Made by a program: the position numbers and the translations under genes. The notes under the pieces were generated by a model. That model did not search any database. It worked only from the letters and a program-made list of their open reading frames with translations, and was not told the DNA's origin. A DNA stretch of 52,931 nucleotides from Pelagibacterales bacterium SAG-MED32 (GTDB lineage Bacteria > Pseudomonadota > Alphaproteobacteria > Pelagibacterales > AG-422-B15): NCBI GenBank assembly GCA_014653725.1, contig JACWEC010000003.1:1-52931 (forward strand), read 5' to 3'. The number at the start of each line of letters is the position of its first letter. Position 1 is the first letter of the stretch. Shown here in pieces: positions 42,330 to 51,481 of the stretch.

Positions 42330-42764
42330 TTATTCACCCTTTTTCTTTGTTACCTTTTTCTTTGCTACTGCCTTTTTTTTCACAGCAACGTCTTCACTTT
42401 TAGTTTCCTCTTTTGCAGAAACCTTCTTGGCTGCTTTTACTGCAGCAAACCCAGGAATATCTAATGAATTAACTTTTAAGAAAGTAATATCCTGTCTATG
42501 TCCATTAAGTCTTCTATAATTTTTTCTTCTTTTCTTCTTAAAAACCAATATTTTTCTATCTCGGTCTTGCTTTACTATCTCAGCATTTATTTTGGCTCCG
42601 TCAATTTGAGGAGAACCAATAGAAAACTTGTCGCCGTCACAAGCAAACAACACATCATCTATTGTTATTTTGTCACCATCTTTACCTTCAAGCTTGTTAA
42701 CTGTTAGAATGGTGTCCTGGCTTACTTTATATTGTTTCCCACCAGTTGAGATAATTGCAAACAT
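42330..42764 (-). CDS. rplU: 50S ribosomal protein L21 with lysine-rich tail
   Basis: L21 is a 23S rRNA-binding protein. Residues 1-~103 are canonical ([20 protein letters not shown], then [20 protein letters not shown] near 72-91). The last ~40 residues are an Ala/Lys/Val-rich extension with clusters such as [16 protein letters not shown], which standard L21 lacks but which occurs in many Alphaproteobacteria. It is the first gene of the ten-gene minus-strand run to rppH and has a strong promoter 34 bases upstream of its ATG. Confidence 0.97.
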   Translation of the reverse strand: MFAIISTGGKQYKVSQDTILTVNKLEGKDGDKITIDDVLFACDGDKFSIGSPQIDGAKINAEIVKQDRDRKILVFKKKRRKNYRRLNGHRQDITFLKVNSLDIPGFAAVKAAKKVSAKEETKSEDVAVKKKAVAKKKVTKKKGE

Positions 42765-42798
42765 AATAATTTTGATTTTGATTTTTTAAGTCTGGCTG

Positions 42799-42826
42799 AA
42801 TATATACCCCACTTTTCAGCTGTCAA
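42799..42826 (-). promoter_or_regulatory. Sigma70-type promoter of the rplU-rpmA-obgE run
   Basis: Read on the minus strand, TTGACA (42826-42821) is followed after a 16-base spacer by TATATT (42804-42799), about 35 bases before the rplU ATG at 42764. Both hexamers are near consensus and stand out in the 163-base divergent spacer. Transcription would start about 28 bases ahead of the ATG and could run through all ten genes to rppH, since no intrinsic terminator is visible between them. Confidence 0.75.
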
Positions 42827-42927
42827 TAGCCATAATTCTGTTAAAAAAACTTAAAATCAATGGTTTTTAAGCATAAAATTTACGTATATATATCTTGCTA
42901 GTTCTATTTTAATTAATTTATCCGATT

Positions 42928-44142
42928 ATGGTATTTTTGGTAAAACCATTTAAGGCGTACAGGCCATTGAAGCCACGTGTGGAAGAGGTGGTCTTGCCAA
43001 CATTTGATAATCTAACAGATAAACAACTAAAAAAAATACTAAACCAATCAGAGTATAATTTCCTTAACGTTGTAAGTCCCAAAGCATTTTATCCGAATAT
43101 ATCTAGGAAAAATTCTAAAAAGCATGCTTATGATCATTTGGATGCAATGATTAAAAATAAAATCATTGTTCAGGAAAAAAGTGAATCTTTCTACGTATAT
43201 TGTCTAAATAAATATAATAAAAGTCAGTTCGGTATAGTAGCTTCAATTGAATTTGATAGAAGAAATAAAAGAATTTTAAAACATGAAGCAATTTATAAGG
43301 CACGTTCAAATTCTATACTAGAGACAATAGAGCACACTAAGATGCAAATTGGCCCTGTTTATCTTTCATATAAAGATAAAATTAATATGAATTTGATTTT
43401 TTCAAAATATAAAATTAAAAAGCCACTTTATAAATTTAAGTCTGCTGGAGGCACAACTCGCTCATTATGGAAAGTTGATAATATTAAAGACATTAAGTTG
43501 ATAGCAAAAAAATTATCTAGTATTAAAAAATATTATATCGCTGATGGGCATCATCGATTCGCTGCAATTGAAAGCCTTGACAAAAAAATAAATGGCGGCT
43601 CGAGGAAAAAAAAGAGAATAAATCTTTTAACAGCAATTTTTGATGAGCAGTCAGTAAATATTCTAAGTTTTCATCGATTAGCAAAGTTCAATAAATTTAA
43701 TTCAAAGAAATTTATAGATACATTAAGTAAAAAATTCATAGTCTCAAAAAAATCTAGGTTTCAAAATCCTATTGAACCTGGCGATCTGATGATATATTTG
43801 AATAAATTTTGGTATAGCGTTTCGCTTAGATCAGATCCTAAAATATATTCAAAATATGAAACTGATATAGATATAGTTGAAAAAATAATTATAAAAAATA
43901 TCGCTAATAAAAAACAGAACAACTCCCTTCTCTCTGTTATTAATCTACCTGGACTCAGCGTTCACAAAAAATTAATGAAAGAGGTAGACTCAAGAAGAGC
44001 TGATATTGGATTTTTCATTTGCCCAATGCCGATGAAAAAGATAATGTCCATAGCAGATAGAGGTAAGATAGTGCCTAAAAAATCTACTTACTTTGACCCA
44101 AAGCCTGCAGACGGCTTGGTAAATTTATTAATGGATATATAA
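42928..44142 (+). CDS. DUF1015 family protein
   Basis: This is an uncharacterised conserved protein (COG4198/DUF1015) of 404 residues. Recognisable pieces are VKPFKAYRPLKPRVEEVVLP at the start, NFLNVVSPKAFYP, IYKARSNSILETIEHTKMQIGPVYLSY (core EHTKMQIGPVYLSY), the signature YYIADGHHRFAAIE near 205-218, and RRADIGFFICPMPM near the end. The histidine pair in DGHHR suggests a catalytic or metal site. The family is often found beside serA and serC; here serC starts 1 base after its stop. A role in serine metabolism is inference from context. Confidence 0.88.
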   Translation: MVFLVKPFKAYRPLKPRVEEVVLPTFDNLTDKQLKKILNQSEYNFLNVVSPKAFYPNISRKNSKKHAYDHLDAMIKNKIIVQEKSESFYVYCLNKYNKSQFGIVASIEFDRRNKRILKHEAIYKARSNSILETIEHTKMQIGPVYLSYKDKINMNLIFSKYKIKKPLYKFKSAGGTTRSLWKVDNIKDIKLIAKKLSSIKKYYIADGHHRFAAIESLDKKINGGSRKKKRINLLTAIFDEQSVNILSFHRLAKFNKFNSKKFIDTLSKKFIVSKKSRFQNPIEPGDLMIYLNKFWYSVSLRSDPKIYSKYETDIDIVEKIIIKNIANKKQNNSLLSVINLPGLSVHKKLMKEVDSRRADIGFFICPMPMKKIMSIADRGKIVPKKSTYFDPKPADGLVNLLMDI

Positions 44143-44143
44143 A

Positions 44144-45304
44144 ATGGAAAAACCAACATCAAAACCACATTACCCTTACTTTTCATCTGGACCTTGTGCA
44201 AAGCCTCCAGGATGGTCATTAGACAAGTTAAAAGATGCAGCCTTGTCAAGATCACATCGTTCTGGCGCAGCGGTTAAAAAATTACAAGAGGTTATTAACA
44301 AGTCGAGAGAAATACTTCAAATACCTGACGACTACTTAATAGGAATTGTACCTGCTTCAGATACAGGTGCAGTGGAGATGGCTATGTGGTGCATGCTGGG
44401 CCAGAGAGGTGTTGAGGTGTATTCTTGGGAAAATTTTGGACATGACTGGAATATTGATGCGGGTGAACAACTGCCCCTTGAAAATAAAATTCTAGTTAAA
44501 GCTGATTATGGAGATATACCCGACTTTTCTAAGAGTAACCCCGATAATGATATAGTATTTACATGGAATGGAACTACTGCAGGAGTAAGAATTAAAAATA
44601 CTGATTGGATAAGTGATGATCGCAAGGGATTAACTATTTGTGATGCTACCTCTGCGGTTTTTTCAATGGAAATGGATTGGCCAAAACTTGATGTGGTTAC
44701 ATATTCATGGCAAAAAGTTTTAGGCAGTGAAGCAGCTCATGGAATGCTAATTCTATCACCTAGAGCTGTAGAGCGACTCGAAAGCTATACGCCACCATGG
44801 CCCGTTCCAAAAGTATTTAGATTAGCGCAAAATCAAAAATTAATATCTGGAATTTTTTCTGGAGCTACAATTAATACTCCCTCAATGATAAGTGTAGAGG
44901 ATGTTTTAAATTCTCTTAATTGGTCAAATGAAGTTGGCGGAATTTCAAAATTAATAGAAATATCGGAAAATAATTTAAAAATTGTAAGTGATTGGATTGA
45001 AACAAGTGAAAATTTTGAATTTTTGGCAAAGGATCCAGAAACAAGGTCTTGTACATCCATATGTATCATACCAAAAGATGAGTGGTTTAAATCTTTGAGT
45101 AGTGATGATCAGAAAAAGTTTATGGCTGAAGTATGCTCCCAATTAGAAACGAACGAAGCTGGTTACGATTTAAACTCATACAAAACAGCGCCACCAGGAA
45201 TTAGAATTTGGGGAGGCTCTACGGTTGAAAATAAAAATGTTGAGTTAGTTCTCCCATGGATTGATTGGGCGTATTCATCTACAAAATCAAACTTCCAAAA
45301 ATGA
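44144..45304 (+). CDS. serC: Phosphoserine aminotransferase
   Basis: SerC transaminates 3-phosphohydroxypyruvate with glutamate to phosphoserine. The 386-residue protein is of the alphaproteobacterial/archaeal subtype (PHYPYFSSGPCAKPPGWSLD, SRSHRSGAAVKKLQ, VPASDTGAVEMAMWCMLG). CDATSAVFSMEMDW precedes the PLP lysine Lys191 in YSWQKVLGSEAAHG. It lies between the DUF1015 gene (1 base) and serA (4-base ATGA overlap), so the three are one translational unit. Confidence 0.96.
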   Translation: MEKPTSKPHYPYFSSGPCAKPPGWSLDKLKDAALSRSHRSGAAVKKLQEVINKSREILQIPDDYLIGIVPASDTGAVEMAMWCMLGQRGVEVYSWENFGHDWNIDAGEQLPLENKILVKADYGDIPDFSKSNPDNDIVFTWNGTTAGVRIKNTDWISDDRKGLTICDATSAVFSMEMDWPKLDVVTYSWQKVLGSEAAHGMLILSPRAVERLESYTPPWPVPKVFRLAQNQKLISGIFSGATINTPSMISVEDVLNSLNWSNEVGGISKLIEISENNLKIVSDWIETSENFEFLAKDPETRSCTSICIIPKDEWFKSLSSDDQKKFMAEVCSQLETNEAGYDLNSYKTAPPGIRIWGGSTVENKNVELVLPWIDWAYSSTKSNFQK

Positions 45305-46242
45305 ATAAAGTTCTAATTGCAGATAATGTATCTAATGCTGTATTTGGAGTTTTTGATAAATATAAAATAGAATATGATCAAAAGGTCGGATTGAGTGAAG
45401 ACGAAATTTGTGCTGAAATTGGAAATTACTCAGGTCTTGTAATAAGATCAGCTGTCACAGTCACTGAAAAAATTATTGAAAATGCTCAAAATTTAAAAGT
45501 AATTGGGCGACCAGGAGTTGGCGTTGATAACGTTGACCTTGAGGCAGCATCAAAGAAAAATATAGTGGTAATGAACACTCCACTTGGAAATGTACAAGCC
45601 ACTGCTGAGCTCACATTTTCTATAATTCATGCATTAATGAGAAATATAACAAATGCCAATCAATCAATGCACAATAAAAAATGGGAAAAAAAGAAATTTA
45701 TTGGCTCTGAAATGTTAGGAAAGACAATTGGTATCGTGGGATTTGGAAATATAGGAAAGAAGATTTGTGAAATTTCAAAAGCTTATGGCATGAATGTTGT
45801 TGTAAATAGCTCTTCACTTTCATCCAGTGACGAAAGTAAATATGGTTTAAGTAATCTTTCTTTTGATGAATTAATTGCAAAATCAGACATCATTACTTTT
45901 CACAACAAATTATCAGATAAATCAAAGTATATGGTCAATAGTCAGTCAATAACTAAAATGAAAAAAACTGCAATTATTATTAATTGTGCAAGAGGTGGCA
46001 TTGTAAATGAGCATGACCTCAAATTAGCCTTAGATGCAGAAAACTTAGCTGGATATGGTTGTGATGTTTATGAAACTGAGCCACAAACAGATAGTATTTT
46101 TAGTGGAATGCAGAATGTTGTAATGACCCCACATATTGGCGCAAGCACAGCTGAAGCCCAAGAAAAAGTTGCAGTACAGATAGCAGAACAAATAGCTGAT
46201 TATCTCCTCAACAACAAAATTGTTAATCAAGTTAATTCTTAG
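45301..46242 (+). CDS. serA: D-3-phosphoglycerate dehydrogenase, short form
   Basis: SerA oxidises 3-phosphoglycerate to start serine synthesis. The frame is open further upstream, but ATG 45301 overlaps the serC stop as ATGA and gives the family start MNKVLIADNVSN. The 313 residues hold IGRPGVGVDNVDLEAA, the NAD motif GFGNIG (147-152), and the catalytic Arg231 (NCARGGIVNE), Glu260 and His278 (MTPHIGAST). The C-terminal ASB and ACT domains of the ~525-residue alphaproteobacterial SerA are absent, so serine feedback through ACT is not expected. It could act on a related 2-hydroxyacid, but the serC linkage favours SerA. Confidence 0.9.
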   Translation: MNKVLIADNVSNAVFGVFDKYKIEYDQKVGLSEDEICAEIGNYSGLVIRSAVTVTEKIIENAQNLKVIGRPGVGVDNVDLEAASKKNIVVMNTPLGNVQATAELTFSIIHALMRNITNANQSMHNKKWEKKKFIGSEMLGKTIGIVGFGNIGKKICEISKAYGMNVVVNSSSLSSSDESKYGLSNLSFDELIAKSDIITFHNKLSDKSKYMVNSQSITKMKKTAIIINCARGGIVNEHDLKLALDAENLAGYGCDVYETEPQTDSIFSGMQNVVMTPHIGASTAEAQEKVAVQIAEQIADYLLNNKIVNQVNS

Positions 46243-46961
46243 TGTCTAATCAGTTAATACTAATCAGGCACGGTAAAAGTGTTTGGAATAAAAAAAATAT
46301 ATTTACTGGCTGGGTTGATGTCGATTTAGACTCTGAAGGAACGAGCGAAGCATTAAAGGCTGCTCAGTTAATTTCAAATGTAAATCTTCGTCCTACAGTA
46401 GCATTTACTTCATACTTAAAGAGAGCTCAAGAAACACTGAACATAATACTAAAAAATTTAAAATTATATGATATTGAAGTAAATTATGCATGGGAATTAA
46501 ATGAAAGGCACTATGGTGCTCTTCAAGGTTTAAATAAAAATGAAGTTAAAGAGAAATATGGAGAAGAGCAATTTCTGAAATGGCGCAGGGGATATAATAC
46601 TCCTCCACCAGCGTTAAATACTGATAGTGAGATGAACCCGAAACTTGATCCTTTATACAAGGGAATTTCAAATTTGCCTTTAACAGAATGTTTAGCAGAT
46701 ACTTATGAAAGAGTAATCCCATACTGGGAGAATAACATAAAGCCAATAGTACTAAAAAATACTACTATTATTTCAGCACATGGAAACAGCTTGCGTGCTC
46801 TTTGCAAATATCTTTTTTCTGTTTCAGACAAAGATATAGTGAAACTTGAAATTCCTACAGGAAACCCACTGATGATAACCTTAAATAATAGTTGCAAAAT
46901 ACAGTCGGCAAGTTATCTTGATGCCCTCAGATCAGAAAATTTGCCAGATATTGGCGCTTAA
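46242..46961 (+). CDS. gpmA: 2,3-bisphosphoglycerate-dependent phosphoglycerate mutase
   Basis: GpmA interconverts 3- and 2-phosphoglycerate. The 239-residue protein has LILIRHGKSVWNKKNIFTGW with the phospho-histidine His10, SYLKRAQETLN, WELNERHYGALQGLNK with the catalytic glutamate, and ISAHGNSLRALCKYL with the second histidine. The start is GTG at 46242, whose G is the last base of the serA TAG. Sitting behind serA, it adjoins the metabolite that serA consumes. phaA follows after 12 bases with its own AGAGG Shine-Dalgarno. Confidence 0.96.
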   Translation: MSNQLILIRHGKSVWNKKNIFTGWVDVDLDSEGTSEALKAAQLISNVNLRPTVAFTSYLKRAQETLNIILKNLKLYDIEVNYAWELNERHYGALQGLNKNEVKEKYGEEQFLKWRRGYNTPPPALNTDSEMNPKLDPLYKGISNLPLTECLADTYERVIPYWENNIKPIVLKNTTIISAHGNSLRALCKYLFSVSDKDIVKLEIPTGNPLMITLNNSCKIQSASYLDALRSENLPDIGA

Positions 46962-46973
46962 AGAGGTATATTT

Positions 46974-48146
46974 ATGAATGAAGTTTTTATCACATCTGCT
47001 GTTAGAACAGCTGTCGGTTCTTTTAATGGATCATTAGCAAACATGCCTGCTCATGACTTGGGCAAAATTGTAATTAAGGAAGCTATTGCTAGGTCTAACG
47101 TCGAGGCTTCTGAAGTGGAGGAAGTTATACTAGGTCAAGTATTAACCGCTGCGACTGGTCAGAATCCAGCAAGGCAAGCAGCAATAAATGCAGGTTTAAA
47201 TAAAGAAACACCAGCATGGCTTGTAAATCAAGTTTGTGGATCAGGACTAAGAAGCGTAGCTTTAGCGTATCAAGCCATCATGAACAATGATGCAAATATT
47301 ATTGTTGCTGGTGGCCAGGAGTCTATGAGTCAATCTCCTCATTGTTCTCATTTAAGAAATGGAACAAAAATGGGAGATAACCAAATGGTGGACTCAATGA
47401 TTAAAGACGGTCTCTGGGACGCTTTCAATGGTTATCATATGGGCACAACAGCTGAGAATGTTGCTCAACAATGGCAAATAACTCGTGATCAACAAGACGA
47501 ATTTGCCGTTGAATCTCAAAAGAGAGCATGCAAGGCAAAATCTGATGGTGTATTTAAAGATGAAATTGTTGGAGTTGAAATAAAATCAAGAAAAGAAACT
47601 GTTGTCTTTGATAACGATGAATACATAAAAGATAATGTACAGTTAGAGAAAATTGCGACTCTAAGACCAGCCTTTTCAAAAGAAGGTACTGTAACAGCGG
47701 CCAATGCCAGTGGAATTAACGATGGCGCTGCAGCAATGACTGTTATGTCTGGAGATGAAGTTAAGAAAAAAAATATAGAACCTATCGCACGTATTGTTTC
47801 ATGGGCAAGTGCTGGAGTTGATCCTTCAATAATGGGTACTGGTCCAATACCAGCGAGCAGAAAAGCTCTAGAAAAAGCTGGATGGAATGTTGGCGACTTA
47901 GATTTGATTGAGTCTAATGAAGCTTTTGCTGCCCAATCATGTGCAGTAAATAAAGAAATGGGCTGGGATACTTCTAAAGTTAATGTAAATGGTGGAGCTA
48001 TTGCAATTGGTCATCCAATAGGTGCCTCTGGAGCTAGAATTCTAGTGACGTTATTAAATCAAATGAAGAGACAAGATGCAAAAAAAGGCCTTGCAACACT
48101 GTGTATTGGCGGGGGCATGGGTGTCGCTTTATGCGTTGAAAGATAA
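46974..48146 (+). CDS. phaA: Acetyl-CoA acetyltransferase (beta-ketothiolase)
   Basis: This thiolase condenses two acetyl-CoA to acetoacetyl-CoA, or the reverse. The 390-residue protein has the nucleophile Cys88 in NQVCGSGLRSVAL, GGQESMSQSPH, NEAFAAQSCAV, the histidine in NGGAIAIGHPIGASGARI, and the second cysteine in LCIGGGMGVAL near the end. It is paired with phaB (13 bases), the set that yields (R)-3-hydroxybutyryl-CoA. There is no phaC synthase in the window, so the product may go to storage elsewhere or to the ethylmalonyl-CoA pathway. Confidence 0.95.
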   Translation: MNEVFITSAVRTAVGSFNGSLANMPAHDLGKIVIKEAIARSNVEASEVEEVILGQVLTAATGQNPARQAAINAGLNKETPAWLVNQVCGSGLRSVALAYQAIMNNDANIIVAGGQESMSQSPHCSHLRNGTKMGDNQMVDSMIKDGLWDAFNGYHMGTTAENVAQQWQITRDQQDEFAVESQKRACKAKSDGVFKDEIVGVEIKSRKETVVFDNDEYIKDNVQLEKIATLRPAFSKEGTVTAANASGINDGAAAMTVMSGDEVKKKNIEPIARIVSWASAGVDPSIMGTGPIPASRKALEKAGWNVGDLDLIESNEAFAAQSCAVNKEMGWDTSKVNVNGGAIAIGHPIGASGARILVTLLNQMKRQDAKKGLATLCIGGGMGVALCVER

Positions 48147-48159
48147 ATAGGAGAAAATT

Positions 48160-48882
48160 ATGACAAAAGTAGCATTAGTAACTGGCGGAACAAGAGGAAT
48201 TGGTGCGGCAATATCCATAGCACTAAAAAACAGCGGATGTAAAGTTGCTGCAACATATGGATCAAATTCTGAAGCTGCAGATAAATTTTCGTCTGAAAAT
48301 GGAGTAGAGGTCTTTAAATGGAATGTAGCTGACCCAGCTGCATGTGAAGATGGCGTTAAACAAGTAGTTGAAAAATTAGGAGCTGTTGACATTCTTGTTA
48401 ACAATGCTGGCATTACTAAAGCTGCAATGACACATAAAATGACAATTGAGCAATGGGATGATGTTATTAGAGTTGATTTAGATTCAGTTTTTTATATGAC
48501 AAGATGCGTATTAGATGGCATGAGAGAAAAAGGATTTGGAAGAATCATTTCAATCTCATCAATCAATGGGCAGAAGGGCCAAATGGGTGTTGTGAATTAT
48601 AGTGCAGCAAAAGCAGGAGTAATTGGTTTTACTAAAGCACTTGCCCAGGAGACAGCAAGAAAGAACATAACAGTTAATGCTGTTGCACCAGGCTATATTA
48701 GTACTGAATTACTTGCTGATACTCCAGAAAAAGTAATGGAAGGAATTCTAGCACAAATACCAATTGGTAGATTAGGCACGGTTGATGAAGTGTCTAGGAT
48801 TGTGACATTTCTTGCAAGCGATGATGCTGGATTTATAACCGGTTCGACCATATCTGCAAACGGTGGCCAGTACTTCTCTTAA
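48160..48882 (+). CDS. phaB: Acetoacetyl-CoA reductase (NADPH, SDR type)
   Basis: PhaB reduces acetoacetyl-CoA to (R)-3-hydroxybutyryl-CoA. The 240-residue SDR has VALVTGGTRGIGAAIS, NNAGITKAAMTHKM, ISISSINGQKGQMGVVNYSA with the Ser/Tyr/Lys catalytic set continuing AAKAG, and NAVAPGYISTELL. The GQKGQMG context and length are those of PhaB rather than FabG. An AGGAG Shine-Dalgarno lies upstream. Its last 4 bases overlap the convergent gloB end. Confidence 0.94.
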   Translation: MTKVALVTGGTRGIGAAISIALKNSGCKVAATYGSNSEAADKFSSENGVEVFKWNVADPAACEDGVKQVVEKLGAVDILVNNAGITKAAMTHKMTIEQWDDVIRVDLDSVFYMTRCVLDGMREKGFGRIISISSINGQKGQMGVVNYSAAKAGVIGFTKALAQETARKNITVNAVAPGYISTELLADTPEKVMEGILAQIPIGRLGTVDEVSRIVTFLASDDAGFITGSTISANGGQYFS

Positions 48883-49637
48883 AAATTGTCTTTAAGATTT
48901 CGTATATGGCTAAATACGTTCTCAGGACTCTCTTCTATAATACCTAAAGCCTCGCTGATTTGACTATTGTCAGCTTGTAAAAAAATATTCAATTTTTTTT
49001 CCTCCTGAATTGTAGAGGGGATGGAAGCTAAATTTTTTGAATATAAGTTTTCTAGTTCATTAATTTTACTCTTTAACTCTTCGCTAGGTATAATTGAGTA
49101 GATAAATTTGGCGTTGCTTAAAGTATATTCATGTCCACAATATATATTTGTTTCATCTGGCAAATCCCTAATTTTTTTTAATGACTCCCACATCATTTTA
49201 GGAGTGCCCTCAAAAAGTCTCCCACAACCAAGGGAAAATAGAGTATCACCGGTAAAAACAGACTTCTCTCTATGAAAATAAAATGCAATATGACCAACTG
49301 TGTGTCCTGAGATTTCAAAAATCTCAGACTCTATATCGCCAAACTGCCACTTATCTCCCTCTTTAAGGAAAATATCGATTCCGGGAATTCTATCTTTATC
49401 TTTTTCACTGCCTACAATATTACATTTATATCTTTCTTTAAGTTCATAATTTCCACCAACATGATCAAAATGATGATGTGTATTTAAAATATATTTTAAT
49501 TTTAAATTATTTTTTTCTAAGCAATCAATGACAGGACCAGCTTCAGATGGGTCTACTACAAATGCTTCATTATTTTCATTGTAGCATACGTAAGCATAAT
49601 TATCAGATAGGCACTTAACAATTAGAGTTTTAAACAT
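48879..49637 (-). CDS. gloB: Hydroxyacylglutathione hydrolase (glyoxalase II)
   Basis: GloB hydrolyses S-lactoylglutathione in methylglyoxal detoxification. The 252-residue metallo-beta-lactamase-fold protein begins with SDNYAYVCYN (typical LxDNYxY), carries the metal site HHHFDH at 54-59, GHTVGHIAFYF, FTGDTLFSLGCGRLFEGTP with further ligands, and IYCGHEYTLSNAKF. It lies 1 base behind metW and ends in the phaB stop region; gloB beside a metW-type methyltransferase gene is common in Alphaproteobacteria. Confidence 0.95.
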   Translation of the reverse strand: MFKTLIVKCLSDNYAYVCYNENNEAFVVDPSEAGPVIDCLEKNNLKLKYILNTHHHFDHVGGNYELKERYKCNIVGSEKDKDRIPGIDIFLKEGDKWQFGDIESEIFEISGHTVGHIAFYFHREKSVFTGDTLFSLGCGRLFEGTPKMMWESLKKIRDLPDETNIYCGHEYTLSNAKFIYSIIPSEELKSKINELENLYSKNLASIPSTIQEEKKLNIFLQADNSQISEALGIIEESPENVFSHIRNLKDNF

Positions 49638-49638
49638 A

Positions 49639-50256
49639 TTAATTTTTTATCTTTGAAACTAAAAATAAACCAACTTCATTAAAATAACTATTCAAGAGAT
49701 TTTTTCCATAAAATTTATTTAGCCTGTTTGTTTTTAAATTTGCTTGTTTTTCGATTCTAATTCCTGCCTCTTCACACAAATCAATAAAATCATTAATTGT
49801 ACAAAAGTGAAGATTGGGAGTTTCATGCCACGAGTAACTTAATTTTTCACTGATGGGCATTTTTCTTTTAATTAATAGGCTTGTAGCAATTTTCCAATGA
49901 CCAAAATTAGGAAATGAAATTATTGCCTTACTAGAAATTCTAACCAATTCTGACAAAACATTTTTTGGACTCTTTGTTGCCTGTAAGGTGTAAGTAAGTA
50001 TTGAGTAATCAAACAAATTATCTGGATAATCATATAAGTCTAAATCAGCATCACCTTCAATTACTGAAATTCCTTTCGAAAGGCAGAGTTGAACTTTTTG
50101 TTGGTCAATCTCCATTCCTCTACCATTAATGTCTTTTTCTTCTTTTAAGAATTCTAGTAACGAACCATCGTTACAGCCCACATCAATTACGGATGAATTA
50201 GCTGGTATTAGATCAGCAATAATCTTGAAGTCTTTTTTTTCATTAATTAAGCTCAT
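49639..50256 (-). CDS. metW: Methionine biosynthesis protein MetW
   Basis: MetW is a methyltransferase-fold protein that works with MetX in making O-acyl-homoserine. The 205-residue protein shows [55 protein letters not shown] and [13 protein letters not shown], all typical of MetW. It overlaps metX by four bases (ATGA), the usual arrangement, and would therefore share the SAM-II control of metX. Confidence 0.94.
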   Translation of the reverse strand: MSLINEKKDFKIIADLIPANSSVIDVGCNDGSLLEFLKEEKDINGRGMEIDQQKVQLCLSKGISVIEGDADLDLYDYPDNLFDYSILTYTLQATKSPKNVLSELVRISSKAIISFPNFGHWKIATSLLIKRKMPISEKLSYSWHETPNLHFCTINDFIDLCEEAGIRIEKQANLKTNRLNKFYGKNLLNSYFNEVGLFLVSKIKN

Positions 50257-51368
50257 AAATTTTCATAAGTTGATTTAATAAATCCTTGCATAGCTTCAAA
50301 AAGCTTTGGTTCTTCAAGTAGGAATGAATCATGTCCACCATCAGTTTCAATCTCAATAAAACTTACATTTATTCCTAGAGTATTAAATACTTTTACAATT
50401 TTTTTATTCTCTGAGGTTGGGTAAAGCCAATCGCTTGTAAAAGAAATACATAGAACTTTTGAGACAGTATTTTTGAATGATTCAATTAGCGATCCATCAT
50501 TACTTGATGAAACATCAAAATAATCCATTGCACGAGTTATATATAAATAACTATTGGCGTCGAAGCGGTCTACAAATGTAAATCCTTGGTGCCTTAAATA
50601 ACTTTCAATTTGGAAATCGGCATCAAAAGAATAATCTAAACTACTCTTATCTTGCAGATTTCTTCCAAACTTACTGTGCAAAGCGTCTTTAGACAGATAC
50701 GAGATGTGTGCGGCCATTCTCGCAACTGAAAGACCCTTTAGAGGTTTATTGTCAGAATTATAATAGTTACCTGAATTCCAATTTGGATCAGCCATAATAG
50801 ATTGTCTAGCAAGTTCATTTAATGCAATATTCTGTGCTGAATGGTTTGTTGCGGTTGCGATTGGAATAGCAGAATGAACCATCTCAGGAAATTTTGATAG
50901 CCATTCAAGAACTAGCATTCCCCCCATTGAGCCACCAGTCACGCAAAAAATTTTTTCAATACCTAAATAGTCAATAAGGAGCTTTTGAGCTCTCACCATA
51001 TCAGCAATTGTAATAACTGGAAAATCTGTACCATATACTTTACCAGTTTCTGAATTTATTTCTTTTGGACCAGTTGACCCCATGCAGCCACCAATGACAT
51101 TTGGACAGACTACAAAAAATTTATTTGTATCAATAGGCTTTTCAGGACCAACAATATATGACCACCATCCCTCTTTTTTTGTAATTGGGTGATTGCTCGC
51201 AACATACTGATCACCAGTAAGAGCGTGGCAAATCAAAATAGCATTATCTTTGGCATCATTTAATTTGCCGTATGTTGTATAAGCTGTTTTAAAGCTTTTC
51301 AGTGATTTACCACAATCCAGTACAAGGGCCTGTTCTGTTGCTAATTCTACTATTTTATTTTCATTCAT
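50253..51368 (-). CDS. metX: Homoserine O-acetyltransferase
   Basis: MetX acylates homoserine to start methionine synthesis. I place the start at ATG 51368, giving 371 residues beginning [20 protein letters not shown]. The frame stays open for 32 more codons upstream, but these fall in the SAM-II riboswitch and terminator and translate to unrelated text. The alpha/beta-hydrolase core has [16 protein letters not shown], the nucleophilic serine in [28 protein letters not shown] and the catalytic histidine in [16 protein letters not shown] (51380-51377) serves as Shine-Dalgarno 8 bases upstream. Confidence 0.95.
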   Translation of the reverse strand: MNENKIVELATEQALVLDCGKSLKSFKTAYTTYGKLNDAKDNAILICHALTGDQYVASNHPITKKEGWWSYIVGPEKPIDTNKFFVVCPNVIGGCMGSTGPKEINSETGKVYGTDFPVITIADMVRAQKLLIDYLGIEKIFCVTGGSMGGMLVLEWLSKFPEMVHSAIPIATATNHSAQNIALNELARQSIMADPNWNSGNYYNSDNKPLKGLSVARMAAHISYLSKDALHSKFGRNLQDKSSLDYSFDADFQIESYLRHQGFTFVDRFDANSYLYITRAMDYFDVSSSNDGSLIESFKNTVSKVLCISFTSDWLYPTSENKKIVKVFNTLGINVSFIEIETDGGHDSFLLEEPKLFEAMQGFIKSTYENL

Positions 51369-51380
51369 TTTGTTTAATCC

Positions 51381-51416
51381 AAAAAAAAACCACCTAACAA
51401 CTAAGTTTGGTGGTTT
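51381..51416 (-). terminator. Intrinsic terminator between the SAM-II aptamer and metX
   Basis: On the minus strand, AAACCACC (51416-51409) pairs with GGTGGTTT (51394-51387). The stem continues after a T-T mismatch with AAC/GTT around a six-base loop, and it runs straight into an unbroken T-tract at 51389-51381. This is a textbook Rho-independent terminator placed 12 bases before the metX start and about 8 bases after the riboswitch. It makes transcriptional attenuation in response to SAM the likely mechanism. Confidence 0.9.
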
Positions 51417-51423
51417 ATATACC

Positions 51424-51475
51424 TCTTTAGCTGCATTTTTACAGCGCCCGCAAGCTGTGCTCAAATCGGCGCAGT
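51424..51475 (-). promoter_or_regulatory. SAM-II riboswitch (metA-type) controlling metX-metW
   Basis: The minus strand matches the SAM-II aptamer. The P1 arms GCGCC (51472-51468) and GGGCGC (51449-51444) enclose the conserved CGATTTGA segment and the GCTTGC loop, and the tail contains TGTAAAAATGCAGCTAAAGA, with the invariant GCTAAA that forms the pseudoknot. The well-known Sargasso metA aptamer reads GCGC-TGATTTAA, then GCAAGCGCG and GTAGCTAAAAAGG, so agreement is close at all conserved positions. SAM binding would fold the pseudoknot and lower metX expression. The predicted transcription start falls at the 5' edge of P1. Confidence 0.92.
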
Positions 51476-51481
51476 CACTGT

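Noticed and set aside
45265..45300. Earlier start for serA within serC
   Set aside because: The added 12 residues lie in serC and do not resemble the SerA start; ATG 45301 overlaps the serC stop as ATGA.
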